The notes under the pieces: model-generated | What the model was told of the DNA's origin: nothing | Seen by the model: the letters and a program-made list of their open reading frames with translations, nothing else | The model's database searches: none | Program-made: the position numbers and the translations under genes | DNA from: Litorilituus lipolyticus | GTDB lineage: Bacteria; Pseudomonadota; Gammaproteobacteria; Enterobacterales; Alteromonadaceae | Assembly: GCF_006439335.1 (NCBI RefSeq) | Contig: NZ_SAWY01000013.1 | Location: 49,909-113,908, forward strand | Length of the DNA: 64,000 bases | Direction of reading: 5' to 3' | Shown here: in pieces, positions 1-8,931 of the stretch | Position numbering within the stretch: position 1 is the stretch's first letter | Layout: every line of letters starts with the position of its first letter

Positions 1-857
1 TTGCAGGCACTGATGGTGTAGGTACAAAGTTGCGTTTAGCTATTGATTTAGCCAAGCATGACACTGTAGGTATTGACTTAGTAGCTATGTGTGTAAACGA
101 TCTTATCGTTCAAGGTGCTGAGCCACTATTTTTCTTAGATTACTACGCCACAGCAAAACTTGACGTTGATGTTGCCTCTTCTGTTGTTGAAGGTATAGCC
201 GAAGGTTGTGTTCAATCTGGCTGTGCTTTAGTTGGCGGTGAAACAGCAGAAATGCCTGGCATGTATCACCAAGGCGATTACGATATTGCTGGTTTTTGTG
301 TCGGTGTTGCTGAAAAGTCACGTTTACTCGATGGCACTTCAGTAGCTGAAGGCGATCAACTTATCGCATTAGGTGCATCAGGCCCTCACTCAAATGGTTT
401 TTCTCTCATTCGTAAAGTGTTAGAAGTTAACAATACTGATACAAGTGAGCAGCTTGACGGTAAAGCGATAAGCGACCACTTATTAGAGCCGACTAAAATT
501 TATGTTAAGTCTGTACTCGCCTTATTAAAAGATGTTGATGTACATGCTTTGTCTCACATTACTGGTGGTGGTTTCTGGGAAAATATCCCTCGAGTTCTAC
601 CTGAATCAGCTCAGGCGGTAATCAATGGCGATAGCTGGGAATGGCCAGCAATCTTTAACTGGTTACAAGAAAAAGGCAACATTACCAGTCATGAAATGTA
701 TCGCACTTTTAACTGTGGTGTAGGCATGATCATCGCGGTACCAGCAGATAAAGTCGAGCAAAGTATTGAAATCCTTACTGCCCATGGTGAAAAAGCATGG
801 CATATTGGCGCAATAGCTAATAAAACAGAAGGTGCAGAACAAGTTGTTTTTGCTTAA
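1..857 (+). CDS. purM: Phosphoribosylformylglycinamidine cyclo-ligase (PurM), 5' partial
   Basis: AIR synthetase closes the imidazole ring of FGAM with ATP, the fifth step of de novo purine synthesis in the cytoplasm. The gene enters from the left edge; codons run in frame from base 3 and the visible 284 residues begin [13 protein letters not shown], the conserved PurM nucleotide/substrate motif, so no start codon is in view. Later hallmarks are the [12 protein letters not shown] segment, the [15 protein letters not shown] segment and the [14 protein letters not shown] motif, all in the usual order, and the C-terminus looks complete. purN follows 74 bp downstream in the same direction, the normal gammaproteobacterial pairing, with a terminator-like hairpin in between. 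Identity is firm; only the N-terminal part is missing because of the window edge. Confidence 0.97.
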   Translation, partial: AGTDGVGTKLRLAIDLAKHDTVGIDLVAMCVNDLIVQGAEPLFFLDYYATAKLDVDVASSVVEGIAEGCVQSGCALVGGETAEMPGMYHQGDYDIAGFCVGVAEKSRLLDGTSVAEGDQLIALGASGPHSNGFSLIRKVLEVNNTDTSEQLDGKAISDHLLEPTKIYVKSVLALLKDVDVHALSHITGGGFWENIPRVLPESAQAVINGDSWEWPAIFNWLQEKGNITSHEMYRTFNCGVGMIIAVPADKVEQSIEILTAHGEKAWHIGAIANKTEGAEQVVFA

Positions 858-882
858 TTAAGCAACATTCACTTGTTTTTAT

Positions 883-907
883 AAAGGGCTATTTTGTAGC
901 CCTTTTT
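883..907 (+). terminator. Hairpin with T-run between purM and purN
   Basis: Stem AAAGGGCTA / TAGCCCTTT with a five-base loop, followed directly by more T residues. It has the shape of a rho-independent terminator for purM, yet purN follows 25 bp later with its own AGGA ribosome site, so it may only partly stop transcription of a purMN message. Confidence 0.75.
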
Positions 908-931
908 CATATCGTTATTTTAGGAAAAAAT

Positions 932-1597
932 ATGTCTAGTAGAATTGTAGTGTTAATTTCAGGCAGTGGTTCAAATTTACAAGCTATTATCGACGCCTCT
1001 CAAGACAAAGATTATCCTGCTGAAGTTGTTGGCGTTATCTCTAATAAAGCTGACGCTTATGGTTTAACTCGAGCGACAAATGCAGGTATCGAATCACAGG
1101 CACTATCCCATAAAGCGTTTGAATCTCGTGAAGCGTACGATGTTGCTTTAATGGCACAAATCGATAATTTCAAACCTGACGTAATTGTACTTGCAGGCTT
1201 TATGAGGATATTAACACCTGATTTTGTTCAGCACTATCAAGGTAAACTACTTAACATACACCCTTCATTATTACCAAAGTATCAAGGGTTAAACACCCAC
1301 CAGCGCGCCATTGATGCTGGCGATAAAGAACATGGCGTAAGTGTTCATTTTGTTACGGAAGAGCTTGATGGTGGCCCAGTTATTTTACAAGCTAAAGTAC
1401 CTGTTTTTGCGGGTGATACAAGCGACGATTTAGCGGCGCGTGTTCATGAGCAAGAACATCGTATTTATCCATTAGTGGTGAAATGGTTTGCGCAAAATCG
1501 TTTATCAATGCAGCAACAAGTTGAAAACGGTCAGCATGTAGAAAAAGCGATTCTCGACGGAAATGTACTTGCTCCATCAGGCTATGCAAACGACTAA
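932..1597 (+). CDS. purN: Phosphoribosylglycinamide formyltransferase (PurN)
   Basis: GAR transformylase moves a formyl group from 10-formyl-tetrahydrofolate to GAR, step three of de novo purine synthesis. The 221-residue product starts with the family signature VVLISGSGSNLQAII. It carries the folate-binding/catalytic block ending in NIHPSLLPKYQGLNTH (catalytic N and H) and the HGVSVHFVTEELDGGPVILQ stretch with the catalytic Asp. Length is close to E. coli PurN (212). ATG at 932 follows AGGA at 922-925 at ideal spacing. It sits between purM and a DUF3108 gene, an order I know from related marine gammaproteobacteria. Regulation by PurR is usual for the family, but I did not identify an operator here. 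Confidence 0.96.
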   Translation: MSSRIVVLISGSGSNLQAIIDASQDKDYPAEVVGVISNKADAYGLTRATNAGIESQALSHKAFESREAYDVALMAQIDNFKPDVIVLAGFMRILTPDFVQHYQGKLLNIHPSLLPKYQGLNTHQRAIDAGDKEHGVSVHFVTEELDGGPVILQAKVPVFAGDTSDDLAARVHEQEHRIYPLVVKWFAQNRLSMQQQVENGQHVEKAILDGNVLAPSGYAND

Positions 1598-1611
1598 CTA
1601 TAGCTTTTAAT

Positions 1612-1699
1612 AAGAAAAAGCATTAGTATCTGTGGTATATGATATTCATAATAAATATCATCTTAATACTAATTAGCATATAACTAATTGCTTTTTCTT
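1612..1699. repeat. 11-bp inverted repeat spanning the purN-DUF3108 gap
   Basis: AAGAAAAAGCA at 1612-1622 is matched perfectly in reverse complement at 1689-1699. Between them lies a smaller AT-rich hairpin (TGATATT...AATATCA). The outer right arm ends in a T-rich run, so the whole may act as a long terminator for purN or as an mRNA leader fold for the next gene. Confidence 0.55.
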
Positions 1700-1718
1700 T
1701 AATTGTTCAGGAAATTTG

Positions 1719-2471
1719 ATGTTAGCTTATCTTTCTCGCTCAGCCTTTGTTATTCTTTGCTTACCTTTAACATTTTCTGCACACTCTCTTACCACTGAAG
1801 CTGAAAAAAACAGCTTAAAAAATGTCATTCCCGCATTTAAAGCGAATTACACCTTACTTCATAAAGGTGATCCCGTTGGTAAAGCTGTTCGAGAACTCAG
1901 TTATCAAAAAGATGGAAAAACAACATATCATTACCACACCGACATTAAGTGGCTTATTTTCTCTGATAAACGCTCTGAAACTTCACAAGTAATCGTAAAT
2001 AACAATCAAGTTATCCCTCAACACTATGTGTACTCTAGAGAGGGAACAGGCAGAGATAAAAACTATGAATGGCAATACGATATTGCTAATAAAAAAGCAA
2101 AAGATTTAAAGAAAGAGCGTCAAATAACCATAGATATCACTGAAGGGTTACAAGATAAATTAAGCTACCACTTACAGCACCGACTCAATTTAATCGAGAA
2201 CCCTGAGCAAAAACGTTTTAGCTATCCCGTTATCAGCACTTCTGGTTCAATTAAAGATTATGTCTATCAATATGACGGTGAAGAAGAGCTGATGTTACCT
2301 TATGGCCTCGTTAAAACAATTCGATTAAAACGTGAAGTAACCGCTAAAAAACGCGTTACTTATGCGTGGTTTGCTCCTGAATTGAATTATTTATTGGTGA
2401 AACTATATCAAGTTAAAGCAGGTGCTGAGCAATTTGAAGCACAGCTTGCTTCAATAGAAAATAATAAATAG
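1719..2471 (+). CDS. DUF3108 domain-containing exported protein
   Basis: A 250-residue protein of the DUF3108 family, whose function is not established. The start has a hydrophobic signal-peptide-like segment (residues about 5-21, ending near SAHS), so it is predicted periplasmic. The body is rich in beta-type segments typical of the family, including ANYTLLHKGDPVGKAVRELSY near residue 45 and LPYGLVKTIRLKRE near 193. I chose ATG 1719 because AGGA lies at 1709-1712; a TTG three bases earlier would merely add one residue. It follows purN in the same orientation, an arrangement common in related genomes, although nothing ties it biochemically to purine synthesis. Confidence 0.82.
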   Translation: MLAYLSRSAFVILCLPLTFSAHSLTTEAEKNSLKNVIPAFKANYTLLHKGDPVGKAVRELSYQKDGKTTYHYHTDIKWLIFSDKRSETSQVIVNNNQVIPQHYVYSREGTGRDKNYEWQYDIANKKAKDLKKERQITIDITEGLQDKLSYHLQHRLNLIENPEQKRFSYPVISTSGSIKDYVYQYDGEEELMLPYGLVKTIRLKREVTAKKRVTYAWFAPELNYLLVKLYQVKAGAEQFEAQLASIENNK

Positions 2472-2511
2472 CAAATTCTATTTTTAACACATAACTTCAC
2501 TAATTGATTGA

Positions 2512-3087
2512 TTAGTTACTGAGATTATCCATCATACTATCAGGCATTAATACGGCAATTACTTCACCTTTTACGCATAGCTTGTTATCTGCGTAAACAA
2601 GCACTTCAACGACAATTTTACGTGCTTTGACTTCCCTATATTGACCAATGAGTATTAACGGTACACCTTTAGGTGTTGGCGCTAAGTAGCTAATATTCAA
2701 CCCTGCCGTGACAAAACGCATAACAGGCTCTGAGCCTAACTCTCTATTGTCATTATAATATGCCATGGCAGAAGCACTGCCCGTACCATGACAATCTATC
2801 AATGAAGCTAACAAGCCACCATACACAAAGCCAGGAATAGCCGTATGTTTATCTGATGGGGTAAAAATGGCAATACTCTGCTGGTTGCTAGCTTCATTAG
2901 CATTACTTTTACCTATGTTAACAGTACTTAATAGCTCGTTTACGCAAGCTTTTAACTCATCACTTGCATTGTCGATAAAATTTGATAACCAATAACTTCT
3001 CAATTGGTGACCGTCATGATTATTGGTACCACAACCATAGCAATGGCTTAATTCATCAGGGTAATATTCTTGAAATGATTTAATCAA
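2512..3087 (-). CDS. PaaI-type hotdog-fold thioesterase
   Basis: A 191-residue acyl-CoA thioesterase-like protein of the hotdog superfamily (4HBT/PaaI type). The diagnostic helix segment is PGFVYGGLLASLIDCHGTG at about residues 85-103, in which the D/H positions match the active-site region of PaaI enzymes. The C-terminal strands LIGQYREVKARKIVVEVLVY complete the fold. The N-terminus has a CYGCG motif, seen in many family members. It lies downstream of the PaaK-like ligase, separated by a repeat element, and points the same way. A role in hydrolysing CoA esters made by the neighbouring ligases is attractive but only inferred; the substrate cannot be read from sequence. Confidence 0.8.
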   Translation of the reverse strand: MIKSFQEYYPDELSHCYGCGTNNHDGHQLRSYWLSNFIDNASDELKACVNELLSTVNIGKSNANEASNQQSIAIFTPSDKHTAIPGFVYGGLLASLIDCHGTGSASAMAYYNDNRELGSEPVMRFVTAGLNISYLAPTPKGVPLILIGQYREVKARKIVVEVLVYADNKLCVKGEVIAVLMPDSMMDNLSN

Positions 3088-3122
3088 CGTAGTTTGCCTT
3101 ATAAAGAATTAAGCCGAATTAA

Positions 3123-3327
3123 CTTAACCTGAACTCGGTTCAAGAGATAAATTAATTTTATAAAATACAATCCGTTATGTTTCACCTAGTTTTCTAGCTT
3201 GATAGTTTTACTTAATTCAAGGCAAATTTCGAGTCAATAGCTAGTCTATTGCAAGTAAATTTAACGAAGAAGTCAGTAAAAATAACTGCTAGAAAATTAT
3301 TTATTAAGCCGAGCTCAGGTTAACTTA
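3123..3327. repeat. MITE-like intergenic repeat, copy A
   Basis: About 205 bp with imperfect terminal inverted repeats: TTAACCTGAACTCGG at 3124-3138 pairs with CCGAGCTCAGGTTAA at 3309-3323. The interior shares blocks with copy B at 33401-33577 (TTCTAGCTTG, CTTAAT, AAGGCAAA, GCTAGAAAA, TTATTA..CCGAG in the same order). The right end contains the TAA stop codon of the minus-strand ligase gene. No coding capacity. Confidence 0.75.
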
Positions 3328-4570
3328 TGTCTCGAACATCATCTATTACTTTGCCATCATTGGCTAGAGTTCCCAAAGGCACTAATGATATTTGTCCTGA
3401 TAATTTAGTCACTTGCTTTAAGCTCTGTTTAATCTGCTCAATAAATGCTTCTGTTTCAAGTGTTGATTTAGCAAATGAATCAAGTTCACATTCTAAAAGC
3501 ATCGTATCATTATGGTTAACTTGACTAACAGTTAAACGTATTTTACCGATATGAGAAAACTGCTGTCTAACCTTTTCTATCTGTTCTGGGTGAACGAACA
3601 TACCTTTTATTTTGGTCGTTTGGTCTGCCCTGCCTAACCAACCTTTTAAACGTTGATTAGTTCTCCCACATGAGCTTTTTCCTTGAGAAATTGCTGATAA
3701 ATCCCCCGTGGCAAAACGAATTAACGGATAATCGGCATTAAAGCTGGTTACCACAACTTCTCCTACTTCACCTGGCTCCACTGGCTCTAACGTACCAGGC
3801 CTAACTATTTCAACTATCAGCTCTTCAGCAACCACAAACCCTTCACCTGCGGTAGTTTCATAGCCTATCAAACCAATATCAGCACTGGCATAGGCTTGTA
3901 ATACACTTATGCCTTTAGCTTTTATAATGGATCGTAAACTTTCAGGCAAAGCTTCACCGGTAACCAGTGCTTTTTGAAGGCTTGAGATATCTTTGCCTGT
4001 ATTTTCAGCCTTATCTAACAAGATTTTTAGAAATGATGGTGTTCCGCAATAACCAGAAGGTTTCAATTGCTCAATAACCTCTAGCTGCTGCTCAGTTTGT
4101 CCGGGACCTGCCGGTATTACCGTACAGCCACAAGCTCGTGCTCCTGAATCTAAAATAAATCCACCCGGTGTTAAATGATATGACAAACAGTTTTGTACAA
4201 TATCTCCTTTTCTAAAACCTGCGGCATAAAAAGCTTGCCCCATGCGCCACCAATCATCAAAGCAATTTTCAGGCTCATTGATTGGCCCTGGCGATTGAAA
4301 GACTCTACCTATGCTTGCTTTCTCTGAGACGATACCGGCAAAAATGGCCTCATTATTTTGTAATGATTTCAACTCGGATTTACGTGTTATCGGTAACTGG
4401 GCGAGCGACTCTCTGCTGGTAATATCATCAGCATTAACATTAGCTAATAATTCGGCATAATACGGACACTCTTGTTTTGCATAATCTATAAAAGCAGGTA
4501 AACGGTTAAGTAACTTATGCTCTCTTTCAACGGAATTTATCTGCTCATTTTCATGAAAATATTGGCTCAT
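3320..4570 (-). CDS. PaaK-like AMP-forming CoA ligase
   Basis: A 416-residue adenylate-forming enzyme of the phenylacetate-CoA ligase type, expected to activate a carboxylic acid to its CoA thioester with ATP. Visible markers are YAKQECPYYAELL near the N-terminus, the GTPSFLKILLDKAE segment, ITGEALPE-like VTGEALPESLR, the FATGDLS motif and the C-terminal hinge LGRADQTTKIKGMFVHPEQIE. The P-loop region is unusual (FQSPGPINEPE in place of the common SSGTTGKP), as in several atypical PaaK relatives. It is the last gene of the ABC-transporter operon, 82 bp after the LivF-like ATPase, which suggests it acts on the imported compound. Its stop codon lies inside the inverted end of a repeat element. 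The substrate is unknown. Confidence 0.8.
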   Translation of the reverse strand: MSQYFHENEQINSVEREHKLLNRLPAFIDYAKQECPYYAELLANVNADDITSRESLAQLPITRKSELKSLQNNEAIFAGIVSEKASIGRVFQSPGPINEPENCFDDWWRMGQAFYAAGFRKGDIVQNCLSYHLTPGGFILDSGARACGCTVIPAGPGQTEQQLEVIEQLKPSGYCGTPSFLKILLDKAENTGKDISSLQKALVTGEALPESLRSIIKAKGISVLQAYASADIGLIGYETTAGEGFVVAEELIVEIVRPGTLEPVEPGEVGEVVVTSFNADYPLIRFATGDLSAISQGKSSCGRTNQRLKGWLGRADQTTKIKGMFVHPEQIEKVRQQFSHIGKIRLTVSQVNHNDTMLLECELDSFAKSTLETEAFIEQIKQSLKQVTKLSGQISLVPLGTLANDGKVIDDVRDIS

Positions 4571-4652
4571 AGGTACTCTTTATTGCAATTTGTTCAAGGT
4601 ATATCTAATAGGTTCTTTCTTCTGACATTCAAATCGGGAATAGTAATTAAGC

Positions 4653-5474
4653 TTATAACCAACGTTTACGACGTTTGTAAGACTTTAAGTTCTTAAAGCT
4701 TTTACGCTCTTCATTACCGCCACCTAAATAAAACTCTTTAACATCTTCATTACTTAATAATTGTTCTTGTGTACCATCAAGTACGATTTTGCCCGACTCC
4801 ATAATGTAACCATAGTCAGCAGCTTTTAAAGCATAGTTTGCATTTTGCTCAACCAATAGCATAGTAATCCCCTGATCTTTATTGATTTTCTCAATAATGC
4901 CAAAGACTTCTTTTACCAATAAAGGCGATAAGCCCATTGATGGCTCATCTAAACAAATCATTTTTGGTCGTGCCATTAGTGCCCTACCAATAGCTAACAT
5001 TTGTTGTTCACCACCAGATAAATAGCCAGCTAAGCCAGTTCGCTCTTTTAAACGGGGAAAATAATGAAAAACCATTTCTATATCTTGGTTAATTTGCGCA
5101 TCATTACGGGTATACGCACCCAGTTTCAAGTTTTCAATAGATGTCATGTCTTCAATAATTCGACGACCTTCCATCACTTGGAAAATACCACTTCGTACCA
5201 CATCTTCTGCATTTTTCTTATCGATACGTTCGCCCATAAAAGTGATATCACCTCGGGTCACTTCACCGTCTTCAGTTTTTAGCAAACCAGAAATCGCTTT
5301 AAGGGTAGTCGATTTCCCTGCACCATTAGGTCCCAATAGTGTAACCACTTCACCTTCAGGTACATCCAATGACACGCCCCGTAATACTTGTATAACTTCG
5401 TCATAGACAACTTCAATATTATTGACTGATAGCAAAGGGGAAGCTTGCTGAATTTTAACTGCTGCTTGAGACAT
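4653..5474 (-). CDS. Branched-chain amino acid-type ABC transporter ATP-binding protein (LivF-like)
   Basis: A 273-residue ABC ATPase of the HAAT (LivF) group that would energise import at the inner membrane. It shows Walker A GPNGAGKST near residue 49, the Q-loop region, signature YLSGGEQQML, Walker B MICLDEPSMGLSP and the switch His region MLLVEQNA. The GRRIIEDMTSIENL block is close to LivF. The C-terminus is extended by a basic tail (about 20 residues rich in K and R) beyond typical LivF length of roughly 235. It follows the substrate-binding protein gene by 75 bp, with a strong hairpin in the gap. With the LivG-like ATPase upstream it gives the expected two ATPases of this transporter class. 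Confidence 0.93.
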   Translation of the reverse strand: MSQAAVKIQQASPLLSVNNIEVVYDEVIQVLRGVSLDVPEGEVVTLLGPNGAGKSTTLKAISGLLKTEDGEVTRGDITFMGERIDKKNAEDVVRSGIFQVMEGRRIIEDMTSIENLKLGAYTRNDAQINQDIEMVFHYFPRLKERTGLAGYLSGGEQQMLAIGRALMARPKMICLDEPSMGLSPLLVKEVFGIIEKINKDQGITMLLVEQNANYALKAADYGYIMESGKIVLDGTQEQLLSNEDVKEFYLGGGNEERKSFKNLKSYKRRKRWL

Positions 5475-5517
5475 ATTTACTCCGTAAATCTTTCTTCATC
5501 TTTAACAATTCAAAAGG

Positions 5518-5543
5518 TAGAGCCTAGTTTTCACTAGGCTCTA
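5518..5543 (-). terminator. Hairpin between LivK-like and LivF-like genes
   Basis: Perfect 10-bp stem TAGAGCCTAG / CTAGGCTCTA with a six-base loop, just past the stop codon of the binding-protein gene. The following minus-strand bases are only moderately T-rich, so it probably acts as an mRNA stabiliser or partial terminator that raises binding-protein expression over downstream genes. Confidence 0.65.
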
Positions 5544-5549
5544 TAGTGT

Positions 5550-6809
5550 TTAGTAACCTAACCAATCATCACGGCGATCAAGAGTTACTTGAGAAACTTG
5601 TTCAATTTGAACATTACCGCCATTGAAGTTACCTTGATAGATATTCACTTGGTTAACACCACGGTGATCATCTAAAGTCCAATTAGCTGCTAAACAAACA
5701 CCTTCAAGGCCTTTAGGTACCCAGTTTTTATGAACGTACATACCTTTCTTAACATTCTCACCGGTAATACCACCGTTCTCTTTAGCCCACTCCATCGCTT
5801 CTTTCATGAAGTAAGTTGAACAAACACCACGCATATAATGATGTAATCGTGGCTGCTCTCCTGATTTATCTGACATTTTTGAAATTTCTTTTACCAGTTT
5901 CATACCAGGTACTTCATCGGTCCAAAAAGGAGTCATAGTTGGGAAAATATAGTTTTTGATCCCTTCACCTGCCGCTTCAAATACTTTTTTATCACCACCC
6001 CAAATATTCGACATAAATTGAATGTCGGTTCCAACGGTATTACAAGATTTCACCAGTGATAAAACCGAACCGCCAAGGTTACCTATATAACCGTAATTTG
6101 AACCTGAACTCTTAATGCTTAAACATTGTGCTTTAAAGTCACCTGGTTTCATTGAAATCACTACCGGTGGCATCACTTCAAAACCTAATTCTTGAGCATA
6201 CTCTGCACAAGCGGCTTTTGGAGCGTTAGGGAACGGATGGTTAGCACCTATGTGAGTGAACTTAGGCTTTCTTTTATTACCTTTACTCTTCCAGTCTTTT
6301 GCCGCCCACTGTACTAAACCACGACAAGCATCAGAATAAGATGCACCGTAGAAAAAGTTATAAGGTGCTGGCTTTTTAGTGTGAGGGTTTTTACCGGTAG
6401 GATCCGTTAAATGTCCCGAATAAGATGCCGAAAATACAGGAGTTTTATCTCTAGCAACAAATGAGATCAGCGCTTCGGTATCTGCCGTGCCCCACCCTTG
6501 CATTACTACCATTTTTTTACGAGACTTCCATTTTTTATAAGCTGCAATAGCTTGAGGTACTTTATAAGCATAATCAATTGTTTCATACTCAAGTTTGGTA
6601 CCGCTGATACCACCGTTGGCGTTGATATAGGCCAATGAATCTCTCACTCCGTCAGCGTAAACTTTACCAACAAAAGCGGTAGGGCCTGACATATCAGCTA
6701 AGTGCCCTACAAAAACACTGTCTTGTGCACTAGCATTCGCCGAAACGGATAAGGCTACACAAGTCGCTAAACTGCTTAATAATAATTTTTTATTTGTGCT
6801 TTTTCTCAT
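5550..6809 (-). CDS. Periplasmic substrate-binding protein (LivK-like, type I fold)
   Basis: A 419-residue ABC substrate-binding protein of the Leu/Ile/Val-binding family. A signal peptide is clear (KK near the start, hydrophobic stretch, cleavage near ANASAQD). The mature part opens with VFVGHLADMSGPTAFVGKVYADGVRD, the family's first ligand-binding lobe, and continues with GISGTKLEYETIDYAY. Six or more cysteines occur in the mature part, more than is usual, so disulfides are possible. This variety of binding protein, neighbouring CoA ligases, typically handles hydrophobic or aromatic acids rather than amino acids; that is inference from context. It lies between the LivM-like permease and LivF-like ATPase genes of the same operon. 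Confidence 0.9.
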   Translation of the reverse strand: MRKSTNKKLLLSSLATCVALSVSANASAQDSVFVGHLADMSGPTAFVGKVYADGVRDSLAYINANGGISGTKLEYETIDYAYKVPQAIAAYKKWKSRKKMVVMQGWGTADTEALISFVARDKTPVFSASYSGHLTDPTGKNPHTKKPAPYNFFYGASYSDACRGLVQWAAKDWKSKGNKRKPKFTHIGANHPFPNAPKAACAEYAQELGFEVMPPVVISMKPGDFKAQCLSIKSSGSNYGYIGNLGGSVLSLVKSCNTVGTDIQFMSNIWGGDKKVFEAAGEGIKNYIFPTMTPFWTDEVPGMKLVKEISKMSDKSGEQPRLHHYMRGVCSTYFMKEAMEWAKENGGITGENVKKGMYVHKNWVPKGLEGVCLAANWTLDDHRGVNQVNIYQGNFNGGNVQIEQVSQVTLDRRDDWLGY

Positions 6810-6933
6810 TTGAATCTTCCTTCAAGTTATTGCTTTTATTATTTATTATTTCATTTTGTTTATGTCGGCTTGCAACTTCCCCATAGCCAACGCCATATTC
6901 TTCACTTGCTACTAGCTGTAATAAATACAAGTA

Positions 6934-8007
6934 CTAGTAAGCAAATGGATAGAATTTCCAATAGTTCTTAATTTGTGTCCAACGATGGGCTAGCCCTTCT
7001 GGTTCAAAAATTAAGAAACCAATAATGACAAGACCAATAGCCATCTCTTTGATATAAGCGAGGCCATCAACCACCATAGGAATATTGCCCCAATCTGTCA
7101 TTTTCATTAAGCCAACCCCACCTTCGAGTGCTTCAGGTAAGAACACCATAAAAATAACGCCCATTAACGTGCCTTTAATTGAACCTAAGCCACCAATGAT
7201 AATCATTGCCAAGAACTGTACTGACATGAAAATAGTAAAACCTTCAGCAGAAACATAGCCTAGATAATGCGCATAAAGCGCTCCACCTATGCCGGCATAA
7301 AAAGATGAGACACCAAATGAAAGTAGACGATATTTATTCAACTTTACGCCCATGATTTCTGCTGATAAGTAATGATCTCGAACAGCAACAAAGGCACGAC
7401 CATCTCTACTTCGCATTAAGTTACAACCCCAAATAAACATGAATACTAAGGAAAATAATGCAACGTAATAGAAACTTTGATCAGTATCGAAAACAAAACC
7501 GAATAAGTTTAATGGTTCAGCCATAGAGCCTGCAGAGCCACCAGAGAACCATTCAGCGCGAGCAAAAAAGTCTTCGATTATAAATTGTGATGCAAGTGTA
7601 GCTATAGCCAAATATAAGCCTTTAATTCGTGCAGCTGGTGCACCAAACATCATGCCCACACCCATGGTTAAAAAACCTGCCAAAGGGATGCATAGAAACA
7701 CTGGAATACTAAAGCTAGTATTCAACCAGGCTGATGCGAAAGCACCAAAACCAAAGAACGCACCATGACCCAAAGAGATTTGCCCGGTATAACCGACTAA
7801 GATATTCAACCCCAGCGCAGCTATACCTAAATATGATATTTGGATAAGCAAAGTAATAAAGTAGCTATCCACCAAAAGCGGTGCAAAACATAAGGCAATA
7901 ATGCTTAAAATTGCCGCGTAACGAATGGTTTTCGTTTCGAAAATTGTATTATCTTGTTTATAGCTAGTACGAAAATCTCCGCACGGGCGCATTGTTAAAC
8001 TCGACAT
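6934..8007 (-). CDS. ABC transporter permease (LivM-like)
   Basis: Inner-membrane permease of the HAAT family, 357 residues with about nine to ten hydrophobic segments. The hallmark block LNILVGYTGQISLGHGAFFGFGAFASA occurs near residues 64-90. The conserved cytoplasmic loop follows (GRAFVAVRDHYLSAEIMGVKLNKYRLLSFGVSSFYAGIGGALY), which contacts the ATPase, and then the GGLGSIKGTLMG motif. It pairs with the LivH-like permease 30 bp upstream and precedes the binding-protein gene by 124 bp. The first roughly 30 residues are hydrophilic before the first membrane span; a start at the internal Met6 is also possible. Confidence 0.92.
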   Translation of the reverse strand: MSSLTMRPCGDFRTSYKQDNTIFETKTIRYAAILSIIALCFAPLLVDSYFITLLIQISYLGIAALGLNILVGYTGQISLGHGAFFGFGAFASAWLNTSFSIPVFLCIPLAGFLTMGVGMMFGAPAARIKGLYLAIATLASQFIIEDFFARAEWFSGGSAGSMAEPLNLFGFVFDTDQSFYYVALFSLVFMFIWGCNLMRSRDGRAFVAVRDHYLSAEIMGVKLNKYRLLSFGVSSFYAGIGGALYAHYLGYVSAEGFTIFMSVQFLAMIIIGGLGSIKGTLMGVIFMVFLPEALEGGVGLMKMTDWGNIPMVVDGLAYIKEMAIGLVIIGFLIFEPEGLAHRWTQIKNYWKFYPFAY

Positions 8008-8037
8008 AATAAACTCCTAAAAATGTGTATTGTTCAG

Positions 8038-8931
8038 CTAAATGCGCTCAATATCTTTTGTGCCAAATAAGCCATACGGTTTGAACCATAAAATTATCAG
8101 CAGAACATAAAATGGTGCGATGTCGTACATATTGCCAATGTGTAAATATTGGCTATCAAAGAATTCAGCTAAATTCTCTAGCACCCCGATGGTAATACCA
8201 CCGACAATAGCGCCAACAATTGAATCAAGGCCACCAAGAATAACGGCTGGGAACACTTTAATACCCATAATTGACAGTGAATCTGATACACCATTCACCA
8301 TACCAATAACCACACCTGCAGTAGCTGAAACCGTAGCGGCAATACCCCAGCTCATAGCAAATACTTGCTTAACGGATATGCCTAAACTTTGCGCAACCTG
8401 CTGATCAAATGCAGTAGCACGCATTGCTAGGCCATGCTTTGAATGTTTAAAGAATAAATAGAATGCCACCATGATGATTAACGCGATGATTGTACTCATC
8501 AAATAGGCCATTTCTATGTTCAAACCAAATATATTAATTGATTGAGTATCAAACACTTGTGGGTAGCTTTGCGGTGAAACACCAAATATCCACTTCATTA
8601 ACGCTTGGAAAAATATCGATAAACCGATAGTCACCATGATCACTGAGATAATTGGTTCACCAATCATAGGTCTTAGTACAATCATTTGAAGCAGCACACC
8701 AAAGGCAGCCATAAAACACAGTGATAAAATAAACCCTAAGAAAAATGGCAGTTCTAAGTAAATTAGCGACGCCCAACAAACCCATGCGCCCACAAGTAAG
8801 AACTCACCTTGCGCAAAGTTAACTATTTGTGTTGATTTATACACCAACACAAAACACATACCGATAACACCATAAAGCAAACCAACAATCAGGCCGTTTA
8901 CAATGAGCTGGATTAATAATTCAAAATTCAT
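8038..8931 (-). CDS. ABC transporter permease (LivH-like)
   Basis: A 297-residue integral membrane permease of the LivH group. Key blocks are GLIVGLLYGVIGMCFVLVYKSTQIVNFAQGEFLLVGA at the N-terminus, the loop HSKHGLAMRATAFDQQVAQSLGISV that docks with the ATPase, and AVILGGLDSIVGAIVGG near the end. The ATG overlaps the stop of the upstream acyl-CoA synthetase by four bases (ATGA, 8928-8931), so its translation is probably coupled to that enzyme. This is strong evidence that the synthetase and transporter form one unit. Confidence 0.94.
   Translation of the reverse strand: MNFELLIQLIVNGLIVGLLYGVIGMCFVLVYKSTQIVNFAQGEFLLVGAWVCWASLIYLELPFFLGFILSLCFMAAFGVLLQMIVLRPMIGEPIISVIMVTIGLSIFFQALMKWIFGVSPQSYPQVFDTQSINIFGLNIEMAYLMSTIIALIIMVAFYLFFKHSKHGLAMRATAFDQQVAQSLGISVKQVFAMSWGIAATVSATAGVVIGMVNGVSDSLSIMGIKVFPAVILGGLDSIVGAIVGGITIGVLENLAEFFDSQYLHIGNMYDIAPFYVLLIILWFKPYGLFGTKDIERI

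Noticed and set aside
8120..8404. Open frame of 94 codons on the plus strand
   Set aside because: Shadow of the LivH-like permease gene on the other strand.
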